Shown here piece by piece: positions 1 to 11,309 of a DNA stretch of 64,000 nucleotides; positions within the stretch are counted from its first letter, which is position 1, and every line of letters starts with the position of its first letter. The DNA comes from Pyrenula massariospora (taxonomy: Eukaryota > Ascomycota > Eurotiomycetes > Pyrenulales > Pyrenulaceae), in contig JAGFMI010000005.1 of assembly GCA_021030905.1 (NCBI GenBank), positions 1,302,001 through 1,366,000 on the forward strand. Direction: 5' to 3'. The position numbers and the translations under genes were made by a program. The notes below the pieces were generated by a model that saw only the letters and a program-made list of their open reading frames with translations, had not been told where the DNA came from and did no database searches.

Positions 1-177
1 GGAGATGCTACCGAAGGACAAGTACACCATCTTTGACCGCAAGGAGAGAAAATATCGGAAAGGCCTACACAGTACGTGCGCCGTGTGCAGATTGACTGCC
101 AGATATCTAACCAGCGCTCTCTAGAACTACCTAAATGGACAAGAGTCAGCCAAAGAGTTAATCCTCCCGGCTTTTGA
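1..177 (+). CDS. mrpl31: Mitochondrial large-subunit ribosomal protein, MRPL31/mL60 type (3' part only)
   Basis: This is the C-terminal end of a small mitochondrial ribosomal protein cut by the window edge. Exon 2..71 reads EMLPKDKYTIFDRKERKYRK and then GLH. A 53 bp intron (72-124, GTACGT...CTAG, with CTAAC upstream of the acceptor) splits a Lys codon. Exon 125..177 reads LPKWTRVSQRVNPPGF and stops with TGA. The KYTIFDRK block and the KLPKWTRVSQR.NPPGF ending match the conserved tail of fungal 54S protein L31 (yeast Mrpl31), which sits in the mitoribosome large subunit. The start lies outside the window. Reading-frame continuity across the intron and the family-typical ending make this call fairly safe despite its short length. 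Confidence 0.85.
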
Positions 178-962
178 GGGGTCTGCTTTGGTGCATTTAC
201 AGGCGTTTGACATTGGCGATAAAGATATTGAGGGGGCATCTTAACTGGCGCATACCTTCGACACCATTTGCTCTAAATAAATTTGCAGATTAATCCTGAA
301 TGACCAAAAGAACCAGCTCTTGACGCCGTCTTCGACATCTTCACGCAAACAGTTGCAAGTGACGAGGTGAATCTCAGTACGCCATCGCCCAAAATATCCA
401 GGCTGGTCCTGACTGACTTCAATTGGCCATACTAAAAAACTCGTGGATAGATGGACGGCAAAAGCGCTGGGACGTTTGGTTGAAAGGTTGATAAGTACCA
501 GCTACAGCTATCAATCAAGTCCACGAAGCTTAAAAACGAGGAAGCCTGAGTATCGGGGCTTGCCGCGACTTTCGGAATTCTTCATCATGTGATAATAGCC
601 ATTTGAAAATCCGAAGACAGCTTCGAAATGAAATTGGTAATGGTTGCGTTACCTTGAAGTCAATTCCTTATCCCATGTCTGTCAAACAGTTATGTACCTA
701 ATTGACCGTATTTCACTTTTAGCTCACTGGGTCCTTATACCTGCAGCGCACCTGCCATTCCAAGCACCGGTGACACCAGGGAACTACTAAAATGGGACAA
801 TTTGGCTGCTAGTAGCTGTGATGTCCTCTGTTCGACGTGCTTTGAGATCCTATTTAGGTATCTTCTACAACTTCCGGATGTTGAAGTCTCAACTCTCTCT
901 CTACTTCATTCTTTCGTCTTCTGTTCTTCAAGATTTGCAGAGACCTAGTTGCGCCACGCATC
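178..962. other. Intergenic spacer
   Basis: This holds the 3' flank of the mitoribosomal gene and the promoter and leader of the metalloprotease gene. I see no frame with coding character, no clear tRNA and no repeat. Stops are frequent in all frames. Confidence 0.5.
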
Positions 963-2107
963 ATGGCCACCAACCCTTACAGCTTCTCGCGTTTTCTTCT
1001 TGTTGGCCTTGGTCTCTTCGCTGCCTTGTGTGGCGTCAAAGCTCATCCGTACCGGTGAGTCCAAAGTGAACTAAATCAGATACTTACTTCACCTTTACTA
1101 ACAGCGTCGGTCGTGATTCCAGTTCGGCGAATGATACCTATGACTCTGCAGTTAGCTATTTCACTCAACGAGCTCCTTCGGACTATGATTACCCGGATTT
1201 CGACAACACTGTCTCCGAAGAACACAAGCCAATCCTGACGTTAGCCTTCCGTCAGGCAATGGACATGCTTCGGGTTCTCAATTTGGGTGCAGATGCCGAG
1301 GCACAAGATAACCGCAGACTCTCCGTATCATTCTATCGATACTTCAACATTGGAGACTTTCCGGGAGCCGTTAAAGTCATCCGCGCGATTCTCGGTCCAC
1401 CAGGTAGCCCAGGACCAGGTAATTCATTGTACGCAAGAATGAAATTCGCCGATGGACATCCAGACTGTCATATATATCGTAATCTCAACGCACAATTCAT
1501 CTACGGCTCCAGTGGCAAGATTTACGACGGCGCCATGCTCTTCATTTGCCCGCGTTTCTACGAGTTTCCGGATGCAGAACAGTGGAACTGTGATACTGTC
1601 CGCCAGTACTGGCCACATGTCAATTACTGGATGCTCACAAAGGCGGGTGTAATCTTTCATGAGCTTACCCACTACGACCCAGTAACCCAGCCCGCCAATA
1701 CCTATCCCATCCGAGATCATGGTCCCGCATCGTATGGCCCTTACGGCACGACTCAATACAAGAACCATCTTCCGCCACGGGTCCCTGACGAAGGTGGTGC
1801 ACCTGACGGGTCTACACCGGGCAGTGCACTTCTTAATGCTGATTCTTACACTTGGTTTGTGAGTAGATGACTACTGTCCTTCTTGGCCCATAGCTAAATA
1901 GTAGTACTACAGGTCCTTGACCTCTACTGGACCATTGTCTGTCGTCACGAGTTCGATGAAGCGCCGCCCGAAGCAAATACGGGGTACCCAGATTTTCCAG
2001 GTCATCCGCCTCCACCTGGAGCCAATCCAGAAATTTTTGCACGTAGACAATGGAGGGCAATGATCACCGAAAATGAGACCGACCAAGGATGGCCGGAACC
2101 AGTCTGA
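963..2107 (+). CDS. Secreted aspzincin (M35-like) metalloprotease
   Basis: Three exons (963..1054, 1105..1858, 1913..2107) give a 346-residue protein. The ATG at 963 was chosen because it supplies a signal peptide: residues 1-27 have a hydrophobic core FLLVGLGLFAALCG ending at a VKA cleavage-like site. Both introns are about 50 bp with GTGAGT donors, and frames join exactly. HELTH at residues 216-220 is the HExxH zinc motif. About 57 residues later comes NADSY, the Asp-containing third-ligand region of the aspzincin/lysine-specific metalloendopeptidase group. The tail is Pro-rich with no membrane anchor. The expected role is extracellular proteolysis in nutrition or host/substrate interaction, which is inference from the family. 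It has no apparent partner nearby. It could instead be an inactive homologue, because the GTxDxxYG-type segment is only loosely present (YGPYGTTQY). Confidence 0.78.
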
Positions 2108-2992
2108 ACTTCGAGCCAAGAGCAAAGTATGTCCCATCAGATGTAATTCAAATTAGTCCCTTACTTACACGGCACAGACTCACTCAGGTAATCGTGTCAG
2201 ACGAATTAAGACTTCTGAATGAGAGCAATGGGACTAAGACCAAATTCTGAGAATCCAGAACGCAAGCTCAAATTGTGTATTTTCTATGCGAGCTACTCGC
2301 TCGAAACAACCTGTAACAAAGGCCTCAGATGCCTTTCTAATAGCTCTTTTGATTTTGAATATGACGAATATCCACCTCGCACTCATTACCAGATTCGTAG
2401 ATAATCTACACTTGCAAGGCCTCGCTCACAAGGGGTGGCGAGAGCGTTGATCTATCGCCTGTCCCAATGCGAACTCACTGCAAATAGGATCTAGGATGGC
2501 GTCCCATTTACTTCCGTCCGCTCTGTCAAGATCACATTCATGCTCAAGGGCTCGAATTGTGCGATTTCTATCTCCCAAACTGTCGCCGGTTGTAGATATC
2601 ATGTCAAGCTATACTTTTCAGAAAGTGGTTCATGCTGATGGTGTTTCCTTAGAAAGTTTAGCTTATGTTCGAACCCTCAGCGGTCTTAGCCTCGAGATGT
2701 GAGTATCCATGCCCCTTTCTTATCTTTGATCCCATTTCTAGATCTCGTTTCCGCTTTCATTTTGGGTTTTTGATCTTCAATAACAATGACACATTCTGCC
2801 TTCAAGACCTCGAGGTTCCATGTGTTACTGTCTGGTATCGAAAGATGCATGCCTCTTGAGCTCCCGCAGATAAGGTCACGACCATAGATACTGCTATAGC
2901 ACTCTCGATGCTGGATCGGCCAAGTAGCACCCTAAAATTGGTAGTCAACATCCTATATATCTCCCCTCATAGCCACTTGCCGTAAACAATGT
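2108..2992. other. Intergenic spacer
   Basis: No supported gene. Short open frames (for example near 2496-2702) lack coding character. A TATATAT run lies just upstream of the HET relic at about 2953-2960. Confidence 0.45.
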
Positions 2993-3300
2993 CTCTACAA
3001 CCCCCTCAGACCAGGCTCTCGCCAACTCCGTGTCCTCGACGTCGGATGCCTTTCCAACACCAACGAGCCTGCCCGTTACGGCCGCCTACGGATCTTCAAC
3101 AGAGATCAAAGCCCAAAATTCACTGCACTTTTTCTACGTTTGGGGAACATATTCCCCAAAACGACACATAGTGCACGTGTCCTCGTGGGTCCCCGCCTGT
3201 TGAAGTCACTACGAATTGTCATGCTGCCTTGTACCACCTCTATAAGTTGTCACGCCCCCAGATCATTTGTGTCGATACAATTTGCGGCTATTCCCATTGA
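2993..3300 (+). pseudogene. HET-domain (heterokaryon incompatibility) gene relic
   Basis: Three blocks in three successive frames together resemble the start of a HET domain. Frame 1 (from 2993) reads LYNPLRPGSRQLRVLDV, like the usual '..PL..G..QIRLL.L' opening. Frame 2 (about 3123-3180) reads YVWGTYSPKRHIVHV, matching the hallmark 'ALSYVWG' motif. Frame 3 (from 3196) reads VEVTTNCHAALYHLYKLSRP followed by QIICVDTIC, matching 'VT.NL..AL..LR....P..IWVDAICINQ'. Two frameshifts plus a stop at 3298-3300 break it, and the INQ that normally follows is gone. HET-domain proteins trigger incompatibility cell death in fungi; this copy looks dead. No clear downstream remainder was found. Confidence 0.68.
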
Positions 3301-4474
3301 ACTGCGATGAAATACCTCACAACCATGAGGTTTGTTTCTTACTTTTTGAGGGATTTTAATTTGTATGTGGCCTTTGTCGTTAGTGATATAGGCATCGTAA
3401 ATCTAATTTAAAATCTATCAGTACACCTTGCGAGGCCTCTTTAATCTTTTGTCTACTATCAGTAAGAACTAGGACTATTTTAGGTTCACTACTTCGGATA
3501 TAATTAGTATCAGCGTAGTGCAATTCCGTCTTTGATCCAACATGCCATCGATTGCAAAAATTGCTGTCCGCGTTTGCATTCAGATACTTAACCATCATCA
3601 ACGAAGCATCTATACTCAGATACTTACCGTTTCTCCCCGTGTTCGCCTCGAGCTTCTGAATATGCCTTATATAAGCTCGATTGAACGCTGCTTTCCAGAG
3701 CGCGGCTCACTATTCTGGAACTGGATCATTGAATTTGCTATGCGGAATCAGGAGGTCCTGAAAGCCACAATAATTCAGGTAATTCATGGCCTAGTCGGAA
3801 TTCGGACTTATATCGCTAGGCTAAATGGACACTGATCCCCCCGTAGGATCACTCCTGTTCACTAATAGTTTCTGGCTTATCTTCTCTTCATCAACCTGGT
3901 TGATGGACGACCTCATATTTGAATTTAGCTAAGTTACGGCCTATCTACTGTAAGGCACTTCAGGATCTTTGAAAATCTTGCTGGCAGTAGAAACAGTCGT
4001 AATCCCTCGTTAAACTGGCGATGATAGCATTTGAGTGTTATGGACAGGTCGGTATGTATTACGGTCTTGTCAACAGAATGCCGTCGTGACGACGTGGAAG
4101 TTGTTGAAGCATAAGAATATATAATGCAATAGCTATTGTGATTATAACCGTCAGAATGGTGGAGGGCATCCTGCGACAGAAGTTTCCCGCTTCCGCGCCG
4201 AGCCTGATGTTTTCAGTTGTCCTATGTACAACGACGAAAGAAATTCGTTTCAAGATTAGAATTTGTGCTTTTGGGGTGCCGACGTCCGCCAATGCCATGG
4301 TCATCCGGGAGAAAGTGCGTGCTCAGTAATTCCCCACCCATATACCCATAAGTCATCATTACATAATAAAACATCACAAGAACCTGTCCTTTATACTTAA
4401 TCACATGGTCGGCACCAGCCATTCAAGCCGGGCGCGCGAACATCGTGGAGACCATCATAACATCGCGATCGAGA
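3301..4474. other. Intergenic spacer, AT-rich, 3' of the HET relic
   Basis: No convincing gene. A 97-codon plus-strand frame at 3542-3835 and an 81-codon minus-strand frame at 4304-4059 with one hydrophobic stretch (ILTVIITIAIALYILML) are open, but lack splice or family support. The region may hold further decay of the HET gene. Confidence 0.4.
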
Positions 4475-6462
4475 CTAGGGTCCAACAACCCCTGTCTTGC
4501 AATACTCCTCCATCCTGTCTGCTGGAACTGAATGCTTTTTGTGTAGGTGGTCCACGAGGCTACGCTTGCTGTGTCTCAGCTTGTGTGATTTCAGTTGATG
4601 ACAACCCCAGTGCTGGCATCGATACTGAATACCCGTGCTGTAGATATCCCAGTGTTCGGGATGCTTGCTTCGTAAGCGTCTCCTGCTGACTAGTACCTCA
4701 GCAATGTAGCGAAGTCCTTCTTGAACACGGGTTTGAGAAAGGTAGTTGGCTGTTGCCTCTCTGATAGAGTCCAGAGTTGTCGATCCCCGCCACTCGTCGA
4801 GCTTCATGTCTCCCAATGGAGGAGGGCCGTTCGCCGGCCTTTGAAAGGTGGATCCGCTTCCGTTGAGGGTTTCTGATCCCGACTGGTTTGGTACTGTTGG
4901 CGATTGGTGGTAGGGTACGTTGAAACGGTGGTATATTAGGTGCTCTCGATCATTTTCGAAGATGCGTCTCATGTCATCATGCACTGATTCGGAGTTTGAG
5001 GCAAGCTTTCTAGCAGCTTTAATAAACGAGAGGTACTTCCGTGCGCCGTCTTCATGATACGGTTCTACTCGCTTTGGTATTCCCGTTCCAATGCTTATCA
5101 AAAGCTCGATGCACTTTTTCTCGTTGCTATTCATCTGACAGACTTCAAAAAACATTTCCTTGGTAGGATTGTTGGCTCCAAATCCGCCATCACCGTACTT
5201 GCAGTCGCCGATGGTGATACTGTTGAAATATGTTGGTGCTGCAGAGGTAGCGCGAGCGACTTGCCAGATCGGCACTCTTTGAGAGTAGCCAGGATTCCGT
5301 TCGTGCCGGTTTAGATGTTGATCACCACTAACATTGGGATGATGGTCGTAGCTCCGGAAGAGATATGGTCCCTGACTAAAAAGACCTGTGTCTCCTTCGA
5401 CCCTCTGGCCGCCGAAGGCCACCGCGACTCTGTTCACGTTAGGCGGGCGACTTAAGCGATGCAGGGAAACTCACGTTTTACACATTCTCTCATGGGATAT
5501 AAACAAGTGATCGCCAAAGGGTTGCTTGGGCAGTCTCGTATTCACGACATGTTTGACAACTTCAACGAACCTCTTTTCACTGTACTTATCTCTCGGAAAG
5601 GGTATCGGCCCGCGGATGGAGAAAGTCCTCCCACGGCCGAAGACATATCCACTCATGTTCTCATATTCTTTGAGGGCATCATCAACTGACAAGCGTAGGC
5701 GGCCTAAAAGTATTGCAATCAAGCTTTCAACGCAAGTCAGTTTAGAGCCATGATCGCGATCATTTCCGACTAGGAAACTTACCCTCCCGTGCTAGTTCCC
5801 CCTATATAGTCAAAATAATGACATGGCAGATATCTGTTTCTAAGACCATGACGTCGAGCTTCTTCTTCCGTCTCCTCCCGATGACTGGTGCTCCTTTCTT
5901 CCAACTCCCTTTCCCTTTTCGTCTTAAGCCAATGGCGCAAGGATGTCTCGCGAAGATCTCGAGGATCTCCGTCATCATAAGGCGTGCTCGGCACAAAGTC
6001 ATTAGGATAGAAGCTTGAATGCCTCGTAGCATCAAATTGCCCTTCGTCGATGTCCGGATCTGTTCCGAATTGCTTCTCTTCTTCATTGACAATAAGGCCC
6101 ATGAGCTCCTGGATGATTAGGAGGCTAGAGTAACCGCGGATGCCTCCACCATCTGTCACGCTGTTAGTACACACTCAAAGGTACATAGAAGATAGAACAG
6201 AAGTACCCAAACACAGAATGTTGTGTTTGTGCCACGGTGGGTCGAAGGTGGACGAAGCTGTAGACTGGTCGGAGGCAAATGTGCCTTTACGAGCTTCCTG
6301 TGGACGGCCGTTCGAGACGTTCCAGGAAACAGATGGGCCTTTGACAGCTTTTGACTGTGGTGTCTTGGTCAATCTATCGGAGGGCCAAGTCGCGACGCGG
6401 TCTTCAAAGCGCTCGAGTGGCTCGGGAGACTGGGAGCGCGCTGCACCCCTTCGCGCAATCAT
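4475..6462 (-). CDS. Patatin-like phospholipase with a C-terminal Cys/His zinc-finger-like tail
   Basis: Four exons on the minus strand (6462..6207, 6152..5783, 5723..5475, 5429..4475) give 609 residues. All three short introns join in frame. The ATG at 6462 is the first in frame; the frame stays open only slightly further upstream. All patatin signatures are present and straddle introns: the oxyanion loop DGGGIRG at 86-92, the nucleophile elbow GTSTG near 204-208, and the catalytic Asp motif DGGFG near 368. The family hydrolyses phospholipid acyl esters by a Ser/Asp dyad. After the catalytic domain a polar linker leads to CQHWGCHQLKSHKLRHSKRS and then LVDHLHKKH, a Cx4C...HxxxxH arrangement resembling a degenerate C2H2 finger. 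Fungal patatins occur both as lipid enzymes and as effector domains of NLR-type proteins; no NB-ARC or repeat domain is visible here. Confidence 0.85.
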
Positions 6463-7491
6463 ATTGCACACGCGTTGAATTCAACGCCTGTGATGCATAT
6501 GAACTTATTAAGAAGTCATTCAAGCGGATACACAAGTTCGTAAAACAAAAAGAAGTTGTGAAGATCAAATTGCGGCAGCCAGCCTCGCGACTTTTGAGGC
6601 TCGTCCTCATCTTACGGACCTGGCTCTCTTTGCGGCTCAATTGTACCAAGCTACACCACCGTGATAGCTGAAGAAGCAAAATGCGGTATGTCGACCGCCC
6701 CGTAGCCTTATTGGAGAGCAGCCACGGATGGGCGGAAGGAGCACGCAAGACGTGCTGATAAACCCTCGATCTGACAAGATGAAGACCCAACTTATTGGCC
6801 CATTTCAAGAAAAGTAACACAAAATTTTCCAAGAAGTCCTGGGTCGAGACGCCATTTAAGGCGCCGAGGAGGGAGGGTAGGAAAAGGGGGTTGGAGTGGG
6901 CTTGCCTGCCAATCGCTTCTTGTGGCTCCCCGAACCCAGCATATCTAGCCTTACGGCACGGGACAGCGTGTTCAGCTGAACGGCCGACAAAAGTCCACAA
7001 TTAGTAATAAGATTGCCTCAGGCGGAAGAACATATCGGATGGTAAATGATTGTACAGTCACTGATAGTAAGGCTGTCCATCCGCAATCTTGGAAATAGCT
7101 TTGTACGTCAAGCGTTGGTGGTGCAAGTTGAAACAAATTAATGAAAAAGCTTGAACGCGATGCGATGCAGCCACGATGAAGATGCACCATTATCATTTGT
7201 TACACAAGCGGCCCAGACCTGCGAAAGAGGCAAAGCCACGCAGTGCCACCACACACAATGCAGAGTGTCATGCTTCGCCCCAAAAAAGCCGCATCGGGTG
7301 GCAGGGTTCGTATGAAGAACGATCCGGCTGCCTTACTCCCACGACATCAGACCTTTTCAACAATCTATAGCAACTACAGCCATTTCAAGACTTTTGTTCA
7401 CTCAGACCTTGTCTTGTTATTTTTCAGAGTCTTTGATAGATTGTCGCATTACCTCGTTGACGACTTTTGCCGAGGCCCGAGCGCGTCTGTC
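6463..7491. other. Intergenic spacer with a weak minus-strand open frame
   Basis: This is the promoter side of the patatin gene. A 198-codon minus-strand frame (7000-6404) overlaps it, but has a composition rich in Ser/Leu/Arg/Cys, no motif and no splice logic, so I do not call it. Confidence 0.4.
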
Positions 7492-8171
7492 ATGCCTCCA
7501 AGCGTGCTCTCAAACAAGAGCAAGGGTACCAGCCTCAGAACTAATGGGCAGTGGGACGACGCGGATTCTGTGCTTGTCTTCGACCCGAATAGACAGAGAT
7601 TTCTCAAGGATTCGCTCCAAAATCTGCAAAGGGGTAGGCAACATGGCTTGGTCATGCTTCTTGATGGCTAAATAGCAGCCAGATGAAAATCGTGACAATT
7701 ATACGGTGATACAATTGCCCAGACTTTCAAACACTGTTGAATGTTATCTGGAGGCCAAGGATCCAAATTCTGAGCATATTATCAAGATCTCGATGGGTAC
7801 GATCAATTTGCGAAAATTGGGATTTTCGTTGAACACGAAGAGAATGAGTGGGAAACTCAGGGAGATATACGTGCTAGGAAGAGCCCAAGTACCCCGATAA
7901 CGACTGTTGGTGAGCATGGTACAATTGGTGAAATTCAACGGCCGCAGATTTTGGTGCCGTCCTGGTGGTCAACAATATCCTGATCTTCGGTATCATTCCA
8001 TCGCTCTCAAGATCGCAACGGATAACACCAGACGAGGTTCACTCAAAATTGCCACTTCGGTTCTTTTGGCCCTTTCTGGGCAGGAAGGGTCGAGCAAGAG
8101 GCCACGGGATAGGGGAAGAAAGCTCTGGTGAATATAGCAGAGCGAAAGGAATAGTGGAAGTGGGACGGTAG
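7492..8171 (+). pseudogene. Unrecognised gene or gene remnant, frame broken
   Basis: No family is recognised. An ATG at 7492 opens MPPSVLSNKS and runs to 7633. A 49 bp intron (7634-7682; branch-like GGCTAAAT, acceptor CAGCCAG) joins in frame to DENRDNYTVIQLPRLSNTVE and onward to a stop at 7898. From about 7790 a different frame looks more protein-like (GYDQFAKIGIFVEHEENEWE). Past about 7950 a third frame (VVNNILIFGIIPSLSRSQR) continues to a stop at 8171. Either there are further introns I cannot place (a GTGAGC donor at 7910 is one candidate) or the gene carries frameshifts. I favour decay or an accessory gene with poor conservation. Confidence 0.3.
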
Positions 8172-8223
8172 AGAAGGGGATATTAATTACCTAATCATTA
8201 GATTTTGTTCGTCGTGGTTCGGG

Positions 8224-8614
8224 CTAGAATTTGATTGGTTTGAAAATTGGTCGAACTTTCGAGTGAGCCGCTCGATCCTGGGTCGCGAACGCACTCGTAA
8301 GATCGACTTGGCGTGTACTGTATAGCATGAGCGGTAAAATCTGTCCAGGCTGCTGCGTGTATCAACCTTAGATTTAGTAGGATCCGTCAACATACTTCAA
8401 TAGTGCTTATTGAGCCCCCGAATTCATTCCTACCAACAACTCTTGTGACATGCTTCCGGACCTTGGCCCTCTCTATGTTCTCAATTGATCGGAACTTGAC
8501 TGTAGGTCTTCCGAATATAGTCCCATTAACCCAATCTCTGTGAATCTTCGAAAGGCGGTTCTGTTCTGGCATCGGGAGATTCAGAGGACGAGTGTTCCTC
8601 GCGAGAGAGACCAT
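8224..8614 (-). CDS. Possible small spliced gene, unknown
   Basis: On the minus strand, ATG 8614 opens a 73-codon frame to 8396. A GTATGT donor, a TACTAAAT branch-like element and a CGCAG acceptor define a 43 bp intron (8395-8353). The frame then continues from 8352 to a TAG ending at 8224, giving 115 residues. The protein is basic and hydrophilic with no motif I recognise. The intron is at the short end for fungi, and a possible acceptor (CCATAG) immediately upstream of the ATG hints that a further 5' exon may exist. It lies tail-to-tail with the 7492-8171 locus. Support is only splice geometry and frame continuity. Confidence 0.25.
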
Positions 8615-9380
8615 ACCTATGGAGAATTCAGAGATTCAGGACCTAATCCTGAGACTTGCACTCGTGAGAGGAGTGCGGAGTGGCTTGGGCATAGGTAGTC
8701 TTATAGACACACTTTCGCATGGGATATTGACGGGTTGAGGAACAACAAGCGAATCCCAAGAAAGAGGGAACTAATAGACTCCCGCCGGAGGTGATCTTGC
8801 CACCGAAACCGAGTTCTTGTGACCGTCAAAAAGATCGGGTACCCGGGGTCTTAGTAGACAGGAGAGAAATCGGCGAAGTTAGGTCATCGCTGGAGAGCGC
8901 ATAGCTTGGACTCCCTTATCGACATCTTCACGAAGTTTTATGTCTTGATCATGAGCAGTTGCTCCAAGATGCAGACTATCGACCCTGGCAAGATGCACTG
9001 GTGGTCACTGCAAAAAGTGAGGAAAATGCAAGCTACAAAGGTCACGGTTTGGGGCGGCGCTAGCTAGCCTTCTTGGCTGGACCTCTGTTCTTCTTTGACT
9101 TATCTTCAGAGCAAGATAAGCACACCTCTGGAATATCAAATACCAAGCAGATCGCGGCCGAACGCCAGATCTAGGCCTCTTCTATCGATCTTCTTTCCCA
9201 GGTGTGGTAACTCGCCCACTTCCGCCTACACGAGTCATTGTTTCTGGTAGTTAAGTACATGTTTTTCCTACGGTTTTTGTGTCTCGTACTGTCCTTTGAT
9301 GGCCTACAATGTCGTCGACTATGATTCCAGCCGATGTTGTTACCCAATTTCTATGAACGAGTCTCAGCTGCACTTCTAAA
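8615..9380. other. Intergenic spacer and OYE promoter
   Basis: No supported gene, tRNA or repeat was seen. The segment is upstream of the oxidoreductase gene at 9381. Confidence 0.45.
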
Positions 9381-10832
9381 ATGCCGCGTGTCAATGCAGA
9401 AAAATCGGCTATCGACATTCTGTCCTCTCCCATCACCTTGCCATGCTCTGGGATCACACTTCCAAATCGTTTGGTGAAATGTCCCATGCAGGAGACATGT
9501 GCCAAGCCTCCGAATTTTGACCCTCCAGTTGAGGAGTGGCGCAACATATATCGAACTTGGGCCAACGCAAACTACGGCCTCCTTATCACGGGGCAAGTTC
9601 AGGTAGACATCCGCTTTCTGTCAATTGCCGGCGACGTCGTCTGTCACGAGAAGTCCATCGAAGAGTCAGTCATCAGCAAGTGGAAGGAGTGGGCCAAAAT
9701 AGCACAAAGTTGCGGGACACCATGCGTGGTACAGCTCGCCCACCCAGGCCGGATGAGTCCCGCTGGCGCAGGCAACCGGCCTGCTGACATGCCCGCTCTC
9801 TGCCCTTCGAGTGTGCCCGTCAAGCTAGGCGACACCTGGCTAGATAAATTGGCTCTGGATAAGATTCTAGGAACGCCCAAGGCCATGACACGAGAGGAGG
9901 TTGACCAGGCTGTGGCTAGCTGGGTGCGAGGAGCAAAAGTTGCGAAAGCCGCCGGCTTTGCCGGTGTACAGCTCCACGGAGCTCATGGTTTCCTGCTGTC
10001 TCAATTTTTGAGCCCGCATACCAATCGACGAACAGATGAATATGGTGGATCGCCCAGGAACCGGCTTCGGTTTCTCCAGCGACTCGTCACGGAGATCAGA
10101 GAGGTTTGCCCACCGCCCTTCTGTCTCTCTGTCAAGTTGAACTCGGGAGATTACATGGCAGAAGGTGGTTTGTCGAAAGACGAAGCGTTGGGACAGGTCC
10201 AGTGGCTGCTCGAATGTGGTATGATCGATTTTGTCGAAATCTCAGGTGGAAATGCAGAGCAGAGCACCTCGAAACTGCACAACTCCTTTGACAAGAAGTC
10301 AATTTCCGTGGCCCCAAAGCGCCAAAGTACACGGATAAGAGAAGCCTACTTTACCGACTTTGCGGAGAGGGTCCAGACATTGGGTTCATCGACACCAGTT
10401 CAATTATCTGGAGGCTTCCGCAGTAGAAATGGTATGGCAGATGCCATTGCATCCGGCGCCTGCCAGCTTATTGGGCTCGGTCGGACTGCGGTTCTAGAAC
10501 CATCACTGCCGCGAGAAATTTTACTCAACCCCGATGTCCCTGACGATGCTGCCCTGGCCCTGTCACACATCGTACGGGGTTTGTGGCTGACCAAAGTGAT
10601 TCCCGCCAGAGTGATAGGTGACGGTCTAGGTATCCAGTTCTTCTATTGGAACATGAGACGCCTTGCCGCAGGATTGAAAAGCGATCCGTATGCCAGTGTT
10701 CCTTATGTCTTGTTCATGAATACCCTAGGCGTCCTACACAGCGCCTCAAGGAACCTGAGTGCAGTTGCGTTGAGCTACGTACCGACCAGGATGACCAGGC
10801 AAGGGGGGTTAAGGCCGGTTAGATATAGATGA
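9381..10832 (+). CDS. NADH:flavin oxidoreductase, Old Yellow Enzyme family
   Basis: A single-exon gene of 483 residues. The ATG at 9381 begins an N-terminus that aligns with the family: a (beta/alpha)8 barrel starting SPITLPCSGITLPNRLVKCP. The FMN-binding and active-site segment is clear near 199-225: QLHGAHGFLLSQFLSPHTNR followed by RTDEYGGS. Late barrel strands supply LSGGFRSR and LIGLGRTAV, the phosphate-binding part. Members use NAD(P)H and FMN to reduce activated C=C bonds or detoxify electrophiles. About 80 residues after the barrel form a C-terminal extension containing a moderately hydrophobic segment (VPYVLFMNTLGVL), typical of a fungal subgroup. No redox partner lies next to it, so the substrate cannot be inferred. 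Confidence 0.9.
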   Translation: MPRVNAEKSAIDILSSPITLPCSGITLPNRLVKCPMQETCAKPPNFDPPVEEWRNIYRTWANANYGLLITGQVQVDIRFLSIAGDVVCHEKSIEESVISKWKEWAKIAQSCGTPCVVQLAHPGRMSPAGAGNRPADMPALCPSSVPVKLGDTWLDKLALDKILGTPKAMTREEVDQAVASWVRGAKVAKAAGFAGVQLHGAHGFLLSQFLSPHTNRRTDEYGGSPRNRLRFLQRLVTEIREVCPPPFCLSVKLNSGDYMAEGGLSKDEALGQVQWLLECGMIDFVEISGGNAEQSTSKLHNSFDKKSISVAPKRQSTRIREAYFTDFAERVQTLGSSTPVQLSGGFRSRNGMADAIASGACQLIGLGRTAVLEPSLPREILLNPDVPDDAALALSHIVRGLWLTKVIPARVIGDGLGIQFFYWNMRRLAAGLKSDPYASVPYVLFMNTLGVLHSASRNLSAVALSYVPTRMTRQGGLRPVRYR

Positions 10833-11309
10833 CATTGCTAGTGATTAGATCTCTCTAAATCTGTCGGTAAAGCATTAGCGGTTCCAGGGCGTTAGATTTA
10901 CTCGAGATCTAACGCGAATTGTTCTGCAGTTTTATCCACCAATGTGGTCTGGTTATTTTAAACCGCGAGTAATTATATCTGAGATAGGGACCCCCTTAAA
11001 TAGTCCACCTCATATAGGTCTAGGAAATTTACCAACCCGTCTCCGGAAGAATAGGCTGAACCGCTGCACACATAGAGACGTAGAATTGGAACGGTTTACT
11101 GTATTGTACATGGCGTGCGCTTTCCCCGAAGTAAAATGAGTATAATCTATTACACCTCAAACGCCACGGTAGTATTGACCACCAGTAACCATCCAGCCAA
11201 ACACTTGGCAGTACCAGTATCTGTCACCTCACCATCCCACAGCTAGCCTCCCTCCCATCCAAACCTCATAATACATTACCCTCTCCCCTACCGCTGCATG
11301 CAGCACTCT
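10833..11309. other. Convergent intergenic spacer
   Basis: 3' flanks of the OYE gene (plus) and MCM4 (minus). AT-rich near 10840-11000. No gene seen. Confidence 0.5.

Noticed and set aside
6404-7000. 198-codon minus-strand open frame
   Set aside because: It overlaps the first exon of the patatin gene in another frame, has no motif and a non-protein-like composition.
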